64,000 nt of DNA from Pseudomonadota bacterium (GTDB lineage: Bacteria; Pseudomonadota; Gammaproteobacteria; Burkholderiales; Burkholderiaceae_E), in NCBI GenBank assembly GCA_023389055.1, contig JAEWFA010000012.1, forward strand, positions 1 to 64,000. Direction: 5' to 3'. The notes below the pieces were generated by a model that did not search any database, was not told where the DNA came from, and saw nothing but the letters and a program-made list of their open reading frames with translations. Positions 34,578 to 43,709 of the stretch are shown piece by piece. The stretch's first letter is position 1; each line of letters opens with the position of its first letter. The translations under genes were made by a program, and so were the position numbers.

Positions 34578-36554
34578 TCAGGCGGTGACCGCCTCCTCCT
34601 CGTCGGTGCGCCGCAGCGGCGGCGTGTACGCCTTCAGCGTCTCGACGACGAGATCGGTGCGGATGCGCGCCTTCGTTCCGTCCTGGAAAGTGATCATCGT
34701 GTCCACGTGCACCGTCGATGCACCCGTGTAGATCGCGTCGATGATGTCGGCGTACTTCTCGTTGATCACGCCGCGTCGAACCTTGCGCGTGCGCGTGAGC
34801 TCTCCGTCGTCGGCGTCGAGCTCCTTGTAGAGCAGCACGAACTTGCCGATGCGCTGCGGCTCGGGGAGCGTCGCGTTGACCTTCTCGACCTCGTCGCGCA
34901 GCAGTGCGTACACCTGCGGCTGCGCCGACAGGTTCGTGTAGTTGGTGAACGCGATGCCCCGCTGCTCGGCCCACTTCGAGACGATCGAATATCGGATGCA
35001 GATGATCGTCGACAGGAACGGCTTGTCGTGGCCGAGGATCACCGCCTCGGCGATGAACGGCGAGAACTTCAGCTTGTTCTCGATGAACATCGGCGAGAAG
35101 CGCGTGCCGGTGGAGGTGACGGCGAGGTCCTTGATGCGATCGATGACGACGAGGTGGCCGTTGTCCTTCTTGATGTAGCCGGCGTCTCCGGTGTGCATCC
35201 AGCCGTCGCGCAGGTCGGCCTTCGTGGCTTCCTCGTTCTTGTAGAACCCGAGGAACAGGCCCTCGCTCTTCGCGACGATCTCTCCGACGCCGTTCGCGTC
35301 GGGGTGGTCGATGCGTATCTGCGACGTGTCGAAGGGAACGCCCACGGTGTCGAAGTCGACGTCGTCGGCGCGATGGATCGTGTAGGCGCCGGCCAGCTCG
35401 GTCTGGCCGTAGATCTGCCGCAGCGGTACACCCATCGCCTGGAAGAAGCGGAAGGTCTCCGGCCCCAGCGCCGCCCCGCCGGTGGCCGCGGATTTCAGGT
35501 AGGTGAAGCCGAGCCGGTCGCGAAGCGCGCGGAACAGGATCCAGTCGGCCAGACGCGAGCGACGCCGCCGGTCGAGCGCGGCCAGGCCGAGCTTCATGCC
35601 GAGCGCGAACATCTTCTGCTTGAAGCGCGTCGCATCCATGATGCGCGCGCGCACGTCGGCGGCGATCTGCTCCCAGACGCGCGGCGCCAGCAGCACGAAT
35701 GTGGGTCCGATCTCGCGCAGGTCGGCCATCTGCGTTTCGGGCTCCTCGACGAAGTTGACGGTGATGCGCGAGATCAGCGCCTGGCCCACCGCGTAGACCT
35801 GCTCCATGATCCACGGCAGCGGCAGCATCGAGACGTAGTCGTCGGTGGGCAGCTTGGGATCGGCGCGCAGGTACGACAGGCAGTGCGCGAGGAACGGGCC
35901 CGACTGCAGCATCGCGACCTTCGGGTTCGACACGGTACCGGAGGTCGTGCACAGCACGGCGACGTCGCTGCCCTTTCCGAGCGCAACCTCGTTCTCGAAG
36001 CGCTTCGGATCGTCGGCGTGCACGCGCGCGGCTGCGGCCTTCAGGTCCTCCCAGCTCATCAGCCGCGCGTCTTCGTACTTGCGCATGCCGCGTGGATCGA
36101 AATACACGATGCGCTCGATGCACGGCAGCCGCTCGGCGATCTCGAGCAGCTTGTCGACCTGCTCCTCGTCCTCGGCGAGCACCACGCGCACCTGCGCGTA
36201 GTCGATGAGATACGCCACTTCGTCGTTCAGCGCGTCGGAATAGATGCCCAGCGACATGCAGCCGACCGCATGCGCGGCGAGCTCGCCCCAGATCATCTCG
36301 GGGCGGTTCTTGCCGATGATCGAGACGACTTCGCCGCGCCGAACGCCGAGCGAAAGCAGGCCGAGCGAGATCTCGCGCACCCGGTCGCGGTAGTCGGACC
36401 AGGTGAACTCGTTCCAGATGCCGAATTCCTTCTCGCGCATGGCCACCTCGTCGGGCCAGCGCGCGGCGTTGTGCAGCAGCAGCTTGGGAAAGGTGTCGTG
36501 CCGCGCGACGTCGGGATATTCGGGAACCGTCGCGGGAACCTTCGCGGATGCCAT
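34578..36554 (-). CDS. Long-chain-type acyl-CoA synthetase (AMP-forming)
   Basis: A 658-residue adenylate-forming ligase of the FadD15/long-chain type that activates a carboxylic acid to its CoA ester. Motifs in order: a phosphate-loop variant LCTTSGTVSNPKVAML (about residues 200-214), IYGQTELAGAY (adenylate binding), GWMHTGDAGYIKKDNG, and the C-terminal TRTRKVRRGVINEKY with the catalytic lysine. The P-loop differs from the common TSGTTGxPKG. It is encoded between livG (4-base gap) and livH (9-base gap), so uptake and activation are tightly coupled. The fatty or aryl substrate is not evident. Confidence 0.87.
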   Translation of the reverse strand: MASAKVPATVPEYPDVARHDTFPKLLLHNAARWPDEVAMREKEFGIWNEFTWSDYRDRVREISLGLLSLGVRRGEVVSIIGKNRPEMIWGELAAHAVGCMSLGIYSDALNDEVAYLIDYAQVRVVLAEDEEQVDKLLEIAERLPCIERIVYFDPRGMRKYEDARLMSWEDLKAAAARVHADDPKRFENEVALGKGSDVAVLCTTSGTVSNPKVAMLQSGPFLAHCLSYLRADPKLPTDDYVSMLPLPWIMEQVYAVGQALISRITVNFVEEPETQMADLREIGPTFVLLAPRVWEQIAADVRARIMDATRFKQKMFALGMKLGLAALDRRRRSRLADWILFRALRDRLGFTYLKSAATGGAALGPETFRFFQAMGVPLRQIYGQTELAGAYTIHRADDVDFDTVGVPFDTSQIRIDHPDANGVGEIVAKSEGLFLGFYKNEEATKADLRDGWMHTGDAGYIKKDNGHLVVIDRIKDLAVTSTGTRFSPMFIENKLKFSPFIAEAVILGHDKPFLSTIICIRYSIVSKWAEQRGIAFTNYTNLSAQPQVYALLRDEVEKVNATLPEPQRIGKFVLLYKELDADDGELTRTRKVRRGVINEKYADIIDAIYTGASTVHVDTMITFQDGTKARIRTDLVVETLKAYTPPLRRTDEEEAVTA

Positions 36555-36558
36555 CGCT

Positions 36559-37368
36559 TCAGCCCTGCACTTGGGGCGCAGCTTGCGCGTCGTCCACGCC
36601 GAGGTAGGCCGTCTTCACCTGCTCGTTGTCCATGATCTCGTGCGGCAGGCCGGCGGCGATCACGCGACCGAAGTCGAGCACCATCACCCGATGCGAGATG
36701 TCCATCACGACGCCCATGTCGTGCTCGATCATGATGACCGTCATCCCCCACTCCTCGTTGAGGTCGACGATGTAGCGCGCCATGTCCTCCTTCTCTTCGA
36801 GGTTCATGCCGGCCATCGGTTCGTCGAGGAGGATCAGGTCGGGACGCACCGCCACCGCTCGCGCGAGTTCGACGCGCTTGCGCAGGCCGTACGACAGCGT
36901 TCCCGCCACCGCCTTGCGGATGTGGCTGATCTCGAGGAAATCGATGATGTCTTCCACGTGGCGGCGGTGCGCGAGTTCCTCCTTCTGCGCGCCGCCGAAC
37001 CAGTACAGCGACCCGCCCAGGAAGCTGTTCTTCATCAGATGGTGACGGCCGACCATGATGTTGTCGAGGACCGTCATGTGACTGAAGAGCGCGAGGTTCT
37101 GGAACGTGCGTCCGAGCCCGAGCGCCGCGCGCTGGCTCGGCGTGAGCCGCGTGATGTCGCGTTCCTTGAAGCGGATCGAGCCCGCGGTGGGCGAGTAGCG
37201 TCCGGAGATGCAGTTCAGCATCGACGTCTTGCCCGCGCCGTTCGGGCCGATGATCGAGAACAGTTCGCCCGGGCGCACCTCGAAGTCCACGCGCATCAGC
37301 GCCTTGACGCCGCCGAATTGCAGCGAGACGTCCCGCACCTCGAGAATCGGCGCCGAATCGATACCCAA
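36559..37368 (-). CDS. livG: Liv-type ABC transporter ATP-binding protein (LivG)
   Basis: A 269-residue ATPase. Walker A IGPNGAGKTS, the Q-loop GRTFQNLALF, the signature LSYGLRKRVELARA (slightly altered) and Walker B LILLDEPMAGMN followed by IEHDM are all present. The extended middle segment (about residues 105-130) is typical of LivG. No ATG occurs before the conserved start of the protein; a TTG at 37368 with upstream GCAGG gives the right N-terminus. It is the first gene of the nine-gene operon and faces the divergent Crp/Fnr-type regulator across 94 bases. Confidence 0.9.
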   Translation of the reverse strand: MGIDSAPILEVRDVSLQFGGVKALMRVDFEVRPGELFSIIGPNGAGKTSMLNCISGRYSPTAGSIRFKERDITRLTPSQRAALGLGRTFQNLALFSHMTVLDNIMVGRHHLMKNSFLGGSLYWFGGAQKEELAHRRHVEDIIDFLEISHIRKAVAGTLSYGLRKRVELARAVAVRPDLILLDEPMAGMNLEEKEDMARYIVDLNEEWGMTVIMIEHDMGVVMDISHRVMVLDFGRVIAAGLPHEIMDNEQVKTAYLGVDDAQAAPQVQG

Positions 37369-37413
37369 CCTGCAGCCCCCCTGCCTCGTGTCGCGCAGTC
37401 TATGGTACGCGCA

Positions 37414-37440
37414 TGGTTATAGTTGTCGCCTGACCGACAA
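37414..37440. promoter_or_regulatory. CRP-spaced palindrome and -10-like element between livG and the Crp/Fnr regulator
   Basis: TTGTCG-CCTGAC-CGACAA (37423-37440) is a perfect 6-bp inverted repeat with a 6-bp spacer, the same geometry as the CRP operator TGTGA-N6-TCACA. TTATAG immediately before it reads as a -10-like TATAGT forward (37418-37423) and TATAAC in reverse. It lies 23 bases before the regulator GTG and about 55 bases before the livG start, so it could control both. Binding by the adjacent regulator is inferred. Confidence 0.6.
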
Positions 37441-37462
37441 ACTCAGGGATAACCGGGAGGCC

Positions 37463-38137
37463 GTGTCCGCATTCGACGACCACGTTTCGCTGTCGCCGTG
37501 GCTGCGCGAGCTTGACGCGGCGCAGCAAGAGCGCGTGCATCGCGATCTGTTCGAGCGCGAGTTGTGCGCCGGCGCGTTCGTCTGCCGCAAGGGCGACGCC
37601 GTCGAGCACTGGATCGGCGTCGTGCGCGGCATCGTCAAGGTGAGCAACGTCTCCTCGTCGGGAAAACCGGTAACGCTCACGGGCATCGCCGCCGGCGGCT
37701 GGTTCGGAGAAGGGTCGCTGCTGAAGGACGAACCGCGCAAGTACGACGTCGTCGCGCTTCGCGACAGTCGCATCGCGTACCTGCCTCGGGCGACCTTCCA
37801 ATGGTTGCTCGACACGAGCATCGCGTTCAACCGCCATCTGCTGCAGCAACTCAACGAGCGGCTCGGCCAGTTCATCGGAACCGTGGAAATCGACCGGCTG
37901 CTCGGCCCCGATGCACGCGTCGCCCGTTGCCTGGCGCAGTTGTTCAACCCGTTGCTCTACCCGGGTGTCGGCACGCGGCTGGAGATCGCGCAGAGCGAGA
38001 TCGGCTTCCTGACCGGCCTGTCGCGGCAGACCGTGAACCGCGCGCTGCAGCGCCTCGAGCGCGACGGATTCCTGCAGGTGGAATACGGCGCGCTCACGGT
38101 CGTCTCGCTCGACGGGCTGCGCCACTTCGACGGGTGA
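37463..38137 (+). CDS. Crp/Fnr-family transcriptional regulator
   Basis: A 224-residue regulator with an N-terminal cyclic-nucleotide-binding-type beta-barrel (about residues 25-125), a dimerisation helix, and a C-terminal winged helix (about 150-220). The recognition helix reads LSRQTVNRALQRLE: CRP has R-E-T-V-G-R here, so the glutamate is replaced by Q189 while R188 and R193 are kept. There is no FNR-type four-cysteine cluster at the N-terminus, only C35 and C41, so oxygen sensing by an Fe-S cluster is unlikely. The GTG start has a GGGAGG site. It is divergent from the liv operon, which it probably controls together with itself. Confidence 0.88.
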   Translation: MSAFDDHVSLSPWLRELDAAQQERVHRDLFERELCAGAFVCRKGDAVEHWIGVVRGIVKVSNVSSSGKPVTLTGIAAGGWFGEGSLLKDEPRKYDVVALRDSRIAYLPRATFQWLLDTSIAFNRHLLQQLNERLGQFIGTVEIDRLLGPDARVARCLAQLFNPLLYPGVGTRLEIAQSEIGFLTGLSRQTVNRALQRLERDGFLQVEYGALTVVSLDGLRHFDG

Positions 38138-38195
38138 GACGCGCGCGGCAAGCAGCCGCGGTGGGCGTGTGCGGTTGCAGAGCGCGTCCCGAATT

Positions 38196-38882
38196 TCATC
38201 GAACTCGGGTCAGCAGCAGCTGCAACTCGGCAAACCCCGACCGGTGCGCGCGGCTGTCGTACGGCGGCTTCGGCCACTTCCACGCGCCCGACGGAAAGAG
38301 CGCGCGCATCGCGTTCACGTCGCAGTGGTACGGCGGGCCTTCGATCAATCCCTGGCGCCGTCCTTCGCGCTCGACCTGCACCGCCAGCAGCACCAGCGTG
38401 CCGCCCGGCGACGTCCAGTCGGCGAGCCGCGTCGCGTAGGCGGTCCACCGATCGGGATGCAGCGCGCACAGGCAGGCCTGGTCCCAGATCGCGTCGATCG
38501 ACGCCGGCGGCGTCCAATCGAGCAAGTCGGCCTCGATCACCTGCGCGTCGAGCCCCGCGCGCGCCAGGCGTTCGCGCGTGAGCGCGACTGCGCCGGCGGC
38601 GTAATCGACGGCGAGCACGCGGCAGCCTGCCGCTGCCAATCGCGCCACCTCGTGCCCCGCGCCGCAGCCGGGAACGAGCACGAGCGCGCCAGCCGGGAAC
38701 GTGCCGCGCGCGATCAACGGCTCGAGCGCCGGGTTGACCTCGCCACGGTCCCAGGGCGTGCGCCCGGAGGCGAATCGCTCCTGCCAGAACTCGGCGGTCG
38801 GTCCGGCAGGCGCGGTCGGTGCCGGGCCGGCCGCGCCTGTACGGCCCGAACCGCCCGCCGACTTCGCAGCGTCGCGACTCAC
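38196..38882 (-). CDS. Thiopurine-methyltransferase-like SAM-dependent methyltransferase
   Basis: A 228-residue class I methyltransferase of the TPMT/TehB-like group. FWQERFASGRTPWDRGEVNPALEPL at about residues 38-62 and the SAM motif ALVLVPGCGAGHEVARLA are diagnostic, with ACLCALHPDRWTAYATRL later. Family members methylate sulfur, selenium or tellurium compounds. The GTG start overlaps the stop of the 3-hydroxybutyryl-CoA dehydrogenase gene (GTGA); the first 36 residues are Ala/Gly/Pro-rich and probably disordered. It is convergent with the Crp/Fnr regulator. Confidence 0.85.
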   Translation of the reverse strand: MSRDAAKSAGGSGRTGAAGPAPTAPAGPTAEFWQERFASGRTPWDRGEVNPALEPLIARGTFPAGALVLVPGCGAGHEVARLAAAGCRVLAVDYAAGAVALTRERLARAGLDAQVIEADLLDWTPPASIDAIWDQACLCALHPDRWTAYATRLADWTSPGGTLVLLAVQVEREGRRQGLIEGPPYHCDVNAMRALFPSGAWKWPKPPYDSRAHRSGFAELQLLLTRVR

Positions 38883-39733
38883 TTCTCGTACGAGTAGAAG
38901 CCGCGGCCGGTCTTGCGGCCGAGCATGCCTGCGTCGACCATCTCGCGCAGCAGAGGTGCCGGGCGGTACTTCGGATCGTTGAAGGTGCCGTAGAGCACTT
39001 CCATCACCGCAAGCTCGACGTCCAGGCCGATCAGGTCGCACAGCGCGAGCGGTCCGATCGGGTGGTTGCAGCCGAGCTTCATCCCCGCATCGATTTCCTC
39101 GGCGCTCGCCAGTCCTTCCTGCAGTGCGAAGACGGCCTCGTTGATCATCGGGCACAGGATGCGGTTGACGACGAAACCGGCACTGTTCTTCACGCCGATC
39201 GGCGTCTTGCCCAGACGCTGCGCGAGATCGGTCACTGCACGCACGGTTTCGTCCGAGGTGCGCAACCCGCGGATGATCTCGACCAGCGCCATGACCGGCA
39301 CCGGGTTGAAGAAGTGCATGCCGACGAAGCGCTCGGGGTCCTTCAGCGAGGCGCCCAGCTTCGTGATCGAGATCGACGAGGTGTTCGTTGCGATGATCGT
39401 GCCCGGGCGCGCGATCGCATCGACGTTGCGCAGGATCTTGTCCTTCAGTGCCTCGTTCTCGGTGGCCGCCTCGATGATCAATTCGCAGTCGCCGAAATCC
39501 TCGGCGCGCGTCGTCGTACGCACGCGGCCAAGCACCGCGGCTTTCTTCGCCTCGTCGATCGATCCCTTCTTCACCAGGCGATCGAGCGAGGAGCCGATCG
39601 TGCGAACCCCGCGCGCGGTGGCGGCGTCATCGATGTCCTGCATCATCACGCCGATGCCCATCTGGGCGCACGCCTGCGCGATGCCGCTGCCCATCGTGCC
39701 TGCGCCGATGATGCCCACGGTGTCGATAGTCAT
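38879..39733 (-). CDS. 3-hydroxybutyryl-CoA dehydrogenase
   Basis: A 284-residue NAD(P)-dependent dehydrogenase that interconverts 3-hydroxybutyryl-CoA and acetoacetyl-CoA. The Rossmann motif GIIGAGTMGSGIAQ (about 7-20) and the catalytic histidine H140 in GMHFFNPVPVM are present, together with the C-terminal GRKTGRGFYSYEK end. The length fits the single-domain HBD/PaaH type rather than a FadB fusion. It probably supplies beta-oxidation or polyhydroxybutyrate-linked reactions for the surrounding acyl-CoA genes. The ATG lies 54 bases from the threonine ammonia-lyase stop. Confidence 0.93.
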   Translation of the reverse strand: MTIDTVGIIGAGTMGSGIAQACAQMGIGVMMQDIDDAATARGVRTIGSSLDRLVKKGSIDEAKKAAVLGRVRTTTRAEDFGDCELIIEAATENEALKDKILRNVDAIARPGTIIATNTSSISITKLGASLKDPERFVGMHFFNPVPVMALVEIIRGLRTSDETVRAVTDLAQRLGKTPIGVKNSAGFVVNRILCPMINEAVFALQEGLASAEEIDAGMKLGCNHPIGPLALCDLIGLDVELAVMEVLYGTFNDPKYRPAPLLREMVDAGMLGRKTGRGFYSYEK

Positions 39734-39787
39734 TGCCTCGGTCCTGTGCAGTCGTTGACGAATGCACGAATTGTAGGCGAGGCAACC

Positions 39788-41020
39788 TCAGTCTCCGCGC
39801 GCCTCGAATCCCGCCTGTCGCAGGCGATCCAGCAAACGCGCCACGTGAGTGGCCGACTCCGCCTGCACGACGATCTCCACCTCGGCGCGCTGCGCGCCCG
39901 TGGTACCGAATGCGCGCTCATGGCGGATCTGCTCGATGTTCGCGCGTTCTTCGGCGAGCAGCGCCGTCACTTTCGCGAGCGCGCCGGGAACGTCGCGCAG
40001 GTCGACGATCAGCCGCGCGAGCCGGCCCGAGCGCGCCAGCCCGCGCTCGATGATCGCAGACAGCAGCAACGCATCGATGTTGCCGCCGGACAGTACCAGG
40101 CCCACGCGGCGCCCGCGAAAGCGCTGCGGGTGGGCGATCACGGCGGCGAGGCCGGCCGCACCGGCGCCTTCGACCACCGTCTTCTCGATCTCGAGCAACA
40201 GCAGGATCGCCTGCTCGATCTGCCCGTCGTCGACGAGCAGCACCGAGTCGAGCCGACGGCGCAGGATCGGCAGCGTGATCGCACCGAGGCGGTTGACCGC
40301 GATGCCGTCTGCGATCGTGCCGACGCCCAACGGATGGTGTGCCCCGGTCAACGCATCGTGCACGAGCGCGAAAGCCTCGCTCTGGACGCCGACGACGCGC
40401 ACGGAAGGCAGCAGATGGTGCATCGCCGTGGCGATTCCCGCCGCGAGCCCGCCGCCGCCGATCGACACGACGACGTCGTCGAGTTCGTGTGACGAGCGCG
40501 CCATCTCGAGCCCGACGGTGCCTTGGCCGGCGATGACGGCAGCGTCGTCGAACGGATCGATCATCGTCAGCCGGCGCTCGACGGCGAGCGCGGCGGCGCG
40601 CGCCCAGGTCTCGTCGAAGCGCTCGCCGTGCAACACGATCGATGCGCCCAGCGCCCGCGTTCGGGCGACCTTCACCGACGCGGTGCCCGAGGGCATCACG
40701 ATCGTCGCCGGAATGCCCAGCCGCTTCGCATGCCAGGCAACGCCCTGCGCGTGATTGCCCGCCGATGCGGCGATGACGCCCCGTTCGCGAGCCTCGGGCC
40801 CGAGCTGCGCGAGCCGATTCAGCGCGCCGCGCTCCTTGAACGACGCGGTGAACTGCAGGTTCTCGAACTTCAGGAACAGCTGCGCGCCGGCGATCTCGGA
40901 CAACGTGCGCGAATGCAGGAACGGCGTCTGCTCGACGTGGCCCGCGAGGCGATTGGCCGCGCGCTCCACGTCGTCGAAGCCGATCACCGTGTCCGCGTCC
41001 GCGTCCGCGCCGACGCGCAT
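39788..41020 (-). CDS. Threonine ammonia-lyase with C-terminal ACT domain
   Basis: A 410-residue PLP enzyme that deaminates threonine to 2-oxobutyrate. The PLP lysine is K62 in FTASFKERGAL, and the phosphate-binding loop is SIGGGGLAAG. The C-terminal 80 residues (RLARLIVDLRDVPGALAKVTALLAEE...) form one ACT domain, the arrangement of the TIGR01127-type enzyme rather than the two-ACT biosynthetic IlvA. Regulation by an amino acid is likely but the effector is unknown. Serine can be an alternative substrate. The next gene on the strand is one base away from its ATG. Confidence 0.92.
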   Translation of the reverse strand: MRVGADADADTVIGFDDVERAANRLAGHVEQTPFLHSRTLSEIAGAQLFLKFENLQFTASFKERGALNRLAQLGPEARERGVIAASAGNHAQGVAWHAKRLGIPATIVMPSGTASVKVARTRALGASIVLHGERFDETWARAAALAVERRLTMIDPFDDAAVIAGQGTVGLEMARSSHELDDVVVSIGGGGLAAGIATAMHHLLPSVRVVGVQSEAFALVHDALTGAHHPLGVGTIADGIAVNRLGAITLPILRRRLDSVLLVDDGQIEQAILLLLEIEKTVVEGAGAAGLAAVIAHPQRFRGRRVGLVLSGGNIDALLLSAIIERGLARSGRLARLIVDLRDVPGALAKVTALLAEERANIEQIRHERAFGTTGAQRAEVEIVVQAESATHVARLLDRLRQAGFEARGD

Positions 41021-41021
41021 C

Positions 41022-41683
<662 letters not shown>

Positions 41684-41687
<4 letters not shown>

Positions 41688-42592
41688 GCGTCAGTTTCCC
41701 GGTGATCCGGCGCGGCCGGCCGTAACCGTTGGCCGCGCGCAAGCGCGGTGCCCGGGCTTCGAGTTGCCGCTCGTGCGTCGCCGCGCCGCGCCAGCCACTC
41801 GAGCGCCACGAAGAGCACCGCGGCGACGATCAGCGGAACCAGGTAGTAGACGGCGCGGTAGGCCAGCACGCCCGCGAGAATGGCCCCGGTTCCCATCGTC
41901 CAGCCGAGCATCGCGACGAATACGCCCTCGATCACGCCCAGCCCGCCGGGGATATGCGCCAGTGCTCCCGCGATGCTCGCGACGCAGACGACCGCCAGCG
42001 CCGTCGCGAAACTCACGCTATGCGACAGCAGCACGAAGACGACGCCGGCGATGACGAGCCAGTTGGCTGCGCCGACGACCACCTGGCGCAGCGCCATCGA
42101 CGCCGACGGCAGCACGAACGAGCGGCCGCGAAACGACAGTTCGCGCCGCGGCGAGAATCGACACAGGACGATGTAGCCGAGCGACGTCAGCGCCATCAGC
42201 GCACCGATCGCCCGCATCGCGCCGTCGCCCGCTTTCCAGCCTTCGGGAAACTGCACGCCGCCGACGGCGAAGACGACTCCTGCCACTAGGAGGTAGCCGA
42301 TCCAGTTCGTGGCGATGCTGAACGCGATCATCGCGGCGATCGTGCGCTGCTCGAGGCCGAGTCGCGAATACAGGCGAAGCCGAAAGCCGGCGCCGCCCAC
42401 GATCGAGCCGATGTTCAGGTTGAACGCGTAGCTGACGGCACCGACCATCATGGTTTGCCAGTCGGACAGACTGGCTTTCACGTAACGGCGACTGAGCACG
42501 TCGTAGTAGCCGTAGATCGCGTAGCTCGTCGCCGCGAGCGCGAACGCGCCCGCCAGCGTCGTGGCCCGATAGTCGCGCAGCGTGCGCACCAC
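41684..42592 (-). CDS. YbhN-like (UPF0104) membrane protein, 5' end uncertain
   Basis: A lysylphosphatidylglycerol-synthase-type transmembrane protein of the YbhN family with about seven membrane segments and the motifs NIGSIVGGAGFRLRLYSRLGL and HIPGGLGVIEGVFVAMLGW. The first usable start (GTG, 42592) cuts off the expected first helix. The frame stays open upstream to a stop at 42815-42817 and encodes a plausible missing start (RLFLLAFFCLAGWLAYRQAK, then TVDWSEV), but no ATG, GTG or TTG occurs there. A CTG at 42754 would give about 356 residues. The true start is probably non-canonical. In E. coli ybhN, ybhO and ybhP are adjacent; the ybhO- and ybhP-like genes follow here beyond one SDR gene. 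Confidence 0.8.
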
Positions 42593-42767
42593 CTCGCTCC
42601 AGTCGACCGTTTTCGCCTGCCGGTAGGCGAGCCAGCCGGCCAGGCAGAAGAAGGCGAGCAGGAACAGCCGCCCCGCCCAGCGGCGCCACCGGCTGCGCCG
42701 GGCGCGGCTCGTCGAAGTCGGTTCGCCGCCGACCGCGACCGGCGAGCCGCGCAGGGGGCGGGCGCCT

Positions 42768-43634
42768 TCAGCCGTTGACGATCTCCCCGCCGTTCGGGTG
42801 CAGCACCTGGCCGCTCATGTAGCTGGAGTCGTCGCCGGCGAGGAAAACATAGCAGCCGGCCACTTCGGCCGGCTGACCGGGCCGCTTCATCGGGACGTCG
42901 CCGCCGAAATGCGACACGTGCTCGGCGTCGAAACTCGCGGGGATGAGCGGCGTCCAGATCGGCCCCGGAGCGACCGCGTTCACGCGGATGCCGCGTTCGA
43001 CCAGTTGCTTCGACAGCGACCGCGTGAACGACACGATCGCGCCTTTGGAGGCCGAATAATCGACGAGGCCGGGGCTGCCGGCGTAGGCCGTGACCGACGC
43101 CGTATTGATGATCGCCGCGCCGCTCTCCAGGTGCTCGAGCGCCGCCTTCGTCAGGTGGAACATCGCGAAGACGTTGGTGCGAAAGGTTCGCTCGAGCTGC
43201 TCCCCCGAGATCTCCTCGATCGAACGCGCCACGTGCTGCTCGCCTGCGTTGTTGACGATGACGTCGAGCCTGCCGAAGGCGTCGATCGCCTGCGAGACGA
43301 GTTGCGCGGCGATCGCCGGATCGCCGACGTCGCCCGCTATCGCGATGCAGCGCCGGCCCGCTTCCTGCACGAGGCGAACCGTCTCCTTCGCGTCATCGTG
43401 CTCCTCGAGGTAACCGATCACCGAGTCGGCGCCCTCGCGCGCGAAGGCGACGGCCACGGCGCGACCGATGCCGCTGTCGCCCCCGGTGACGATCGCAACG
43501 CGACCGGCGAGCTTTCCGCTGCCGACGTAACCCGGCTTGGCGCTCACCGGCTGCGGCTTCATCGCCGACTGGCGACCCGGCTGATGTTCCTGCTGCTGTG
43601 GCGGCAGCGTCGTCGACGATCGCTTTTCAGTCAT
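42768..43634 (-). CDS. SDR-family oxidoreductase (YghA / general stress protein 39 type)
   Basis: A 288-residue SDR with an extended polar N-terminus (about 40 residues), cofactor motif VTGGDSGIGRAVAVAFAREGAD, NNAGEQHV, and the active site YSASKGA. The sequence pattern (N-terminal PPQQQEHQPG segment, GAAIINTASVTAYAGSPGLVDYSASKGA, HPNGGEIVNG end) matches the YghA/GSP39 glucose-dehydrogenase-like group often induced by stress. Substrate unknown. It sits between clsB-like and ybhN-like genes, interrupting the familiar ybhPON order. Confidence 0.86.
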   Translation of the reverse strand: MTEKRSSTTLPPQQQEHQPGRQSAMKPQPVSAKPGYVGSGKLAGRVAIVTGGDSGIGRAVAVAFAREGADSVIGYLEEHDDAKETVRLVQEAGRRCIAIAGDVGDPAIAAQLVSQAIDAFGRLDVIVNNAGEQHVARSIEEISGEQLERTFRTNVFAMFHLTKAALEHLESGAAIINTASVTAYAGSPGLVDYSASKGAIVSFTRSLSKQLVERGIRVNAVAPGPIWTPLIPASFDAEHVSHFGGDVPMKRPGQPAEVAGCYVFLAGDDSSYMSGQVLHPNGGEIVNG

Positions 43635-43709
43635 GGCGGCATTCCGGTACACACCCGTACGGCGCGACGGTATCGGCCGATTCCTGCAGCGCGCATGCCC
43701 GCCCGGCAT

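Noticed and set aside
33630..36635. 1001-codon plus-strand frame antisense to livH and the acyl-CoA ligase
   Set aside because: His/Asp/Arg/Val-rich shadow frame opposite conserved permease and ligase sequences.
37463..38137. The Crp/Fnr-family protein as the factor for the two FNR-type boxes
   Set aside because: It has no N-terminal four-cysteine cluster and its helix lacks the E-x-x-S-R pattern expected for TTGAT half-sites; a CRP-like operator suits it better.
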